Shown one piece after another: positions 63,326 to 64,000 of a stretch of DNA of 64,000 nucleotides. The notes beneath the pieces were generated by a model. It saw nothing but the letters and a program-made list of their open reading frames with translations. It searched no databases and was not told the origin of the DNA. Made by a program: the position numbers and the translations under genes. Source of the DNA: Velthaea sp965214335 (GTDB taxonomy: Bacteria; Vulcanimicrobiota; Vulcanimicrobiia; Vulcanimicrobiales; Vulcanimicrobiaceae); assembly GCA_965214335.1 (NCBI GenBank), contig CBDCBO010000005.1, forward strand, positions 372,001 through 436,000, in the 5' to 3' direction. Position 1 is the stretch's first letter; each line of letters opens with the position of its first letter.

Positions 63326-64000
63326 TTAGCGCGCCGCCGCCCATGCGTCGGCGAGATCGCCGATCGCGCCGTCGAGCGCCGCCGCGATCTCGTCGACTTC
63401 GGCGTCGGTTGTTACGAGCGGCGGCGCGATGTGGATGAGGTTGTAGCGCCCGAACGCGTAGACGCCACGCTTGCGCAACGAGCCGAACAACGCCGGCATA
63501 ACACCGAGCGACTTGCCTTGCCAGGCTACCAGCGGCGTCCGCGCTTCGCGATCGCTCACGAATTCGATGGCGAAGAAGGCGCCCGCACCGCGCACCTCGC
63601 CGACGATCTCGTGCTTGGCCTGCAGTGCGCCGAGCTGGGCGCGTAAGCGGACTTCCAGCGTCGCCGCGCGAGCGAAGAGATCCTCGGCTTCGTACGCTTC
63701 GAGCGCCGCGATGCCGGTCGCCATCGCCAACGGATGGCCGGAATAGGTGTGACCCATCCACATCGCGCGGTCGTCGAAGTGCGCCGCCAGCCGTTCGCGC
63801 ACCAGCACGCCGCCCAGCGGAATGTACGCCGAGGTTACGCCTTTGGCAAACGTGATGAGATCCGGAACGACGCCGAAGCGCGTGCCGCCGAACGCGGCGC
63901 CGACGCGTCCGAAACCGGTCATCACTTCATCGAAGATCAGCAGTATGCCGAACTCGTCGCACAGTGCACGCACGCCGGCCAGATAACCCTCGGGATACAC
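63326..64000 (-). CDS. Class III PLP-dependent aminotransferase, partial
   Basis: The C-terminal 224 residues of a class III (omega) aminotransferase, whose N-terminus lies beyond the window. Present are the cofactor-binding Asp in ILLIFDEVMTGFGRVG, the Schiff-base Lys in LITFAKGVTSAYIPLGGV, HTYSGHPLAMATGIAALEAY and the final helical domain. It transfers an amino group between an amine or amino acid and a keto acid; the substrate cannot be told. Located upstream of the FUSC exporter on the same strand. Confidence 0.93.
   Translation of the reverse strand: MYPEGYLAGVRALCDEFGILLIFDEVMTGFGRVGAAFGGTRFGVVPDLITFAKGVTSAYIPLGGVLVRERLAAHFDDRAMWMGHTYSGHPLAMATGIAALEAYEAEDLFARAATLEVRLRAQLGALQAKHEIVGEVRGAGAFFAIEFVSDREARTPLVAWQGKSLGVMPALFGSLRKRGVYAFGRYNLIHIAPPLVTTDAEVDEIAAALDGAIGDLADAWAAAR

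Overview
This is a G+C-rich bacterial chromosome segment. The large TonB-dependent receptor, the FUSC-type exporter and the M1 aminopeptidase with a near-secretory N-terminus point to a diderm (Gram-negative) bacterium. There is no ribosomal or other strong phylogenetic marker, so the phylum is open; the style of the receptor and aminopeptidase genes would fit an environmental lineage such as Eremiobacterota/Vulcanimicrobiota, but that is a guess.

The left third (1026-24224) is an integrated defence island. It sits in a tRNA-Thr(CGU) gene: the last 48 bases of the tRNA (1026-1073) recur exactly at 24177-24224, and a tyrosine integrase follows the intact tRNA directly. The integrase is dead (two frameshifts and one nonsense codon). 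Cargo, in order: a AAA+ ATPase/subtilase pair; an IS256-family insertion with its own target duplication; a complete class 1 DISARM operon on the minus strand (drmD-drmMI-drmA-drmB-drmC); a decaying 33-bp repeat array; and an AbiEi/AbiEii toxin-antitoxin pair. Three DISARM genes carry lesions: drmD is split by a frameshift, drmMI has a perfect 10-bp tandem duplication that shifts its frame, and DrmC has Gln in place of the catalytic HKD histidine.

From 24.2 to 37.5 kb lies a decayed, mobile-element-rich stretch. It has pseudogenes of a multicopper oxidase and a YjbR/MmcQ-like protein, then a tightly packed three-gene operon (29395-26354) with two BREX-type (DUF2791/BrxD-like) ATPase proteins, one with and one without a P-loop, plus an unrecognised protein. 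Next comes a four-level nest: a decayed IS3-like element is interrupted by a group II intron, whose RNA part is interrupted by an IS3-family element, whose transposase is interrupted by an IS21-family element. A MazEF pair follows.

From 37.5 to 64 kb the genes look mostly like ordinary chromosome: a SWIM protein with a SNF2 helicase; a Phd/VapC pair; an AAC(6')-like acetyltransferase; moeA-fdhD; an M1 aminopeptidase; a four-gene sugar ABC transporter resembling YtfQ-YtfR-YtfT-YjfF; a CPBP protease; a Bcr/CflA-type exporter; a TonB-dependent receptor; an atypical SDR; a FUSC exporter; and a class III aminotransferase cut by the window end. All three toxin-antitoxin loci share one promoter design, with the -10 box ending six bases before the antitoxin ATG, which implies leaderless transcripts. 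Frame disruptions are common throughout the window, so some could be assembly errors.
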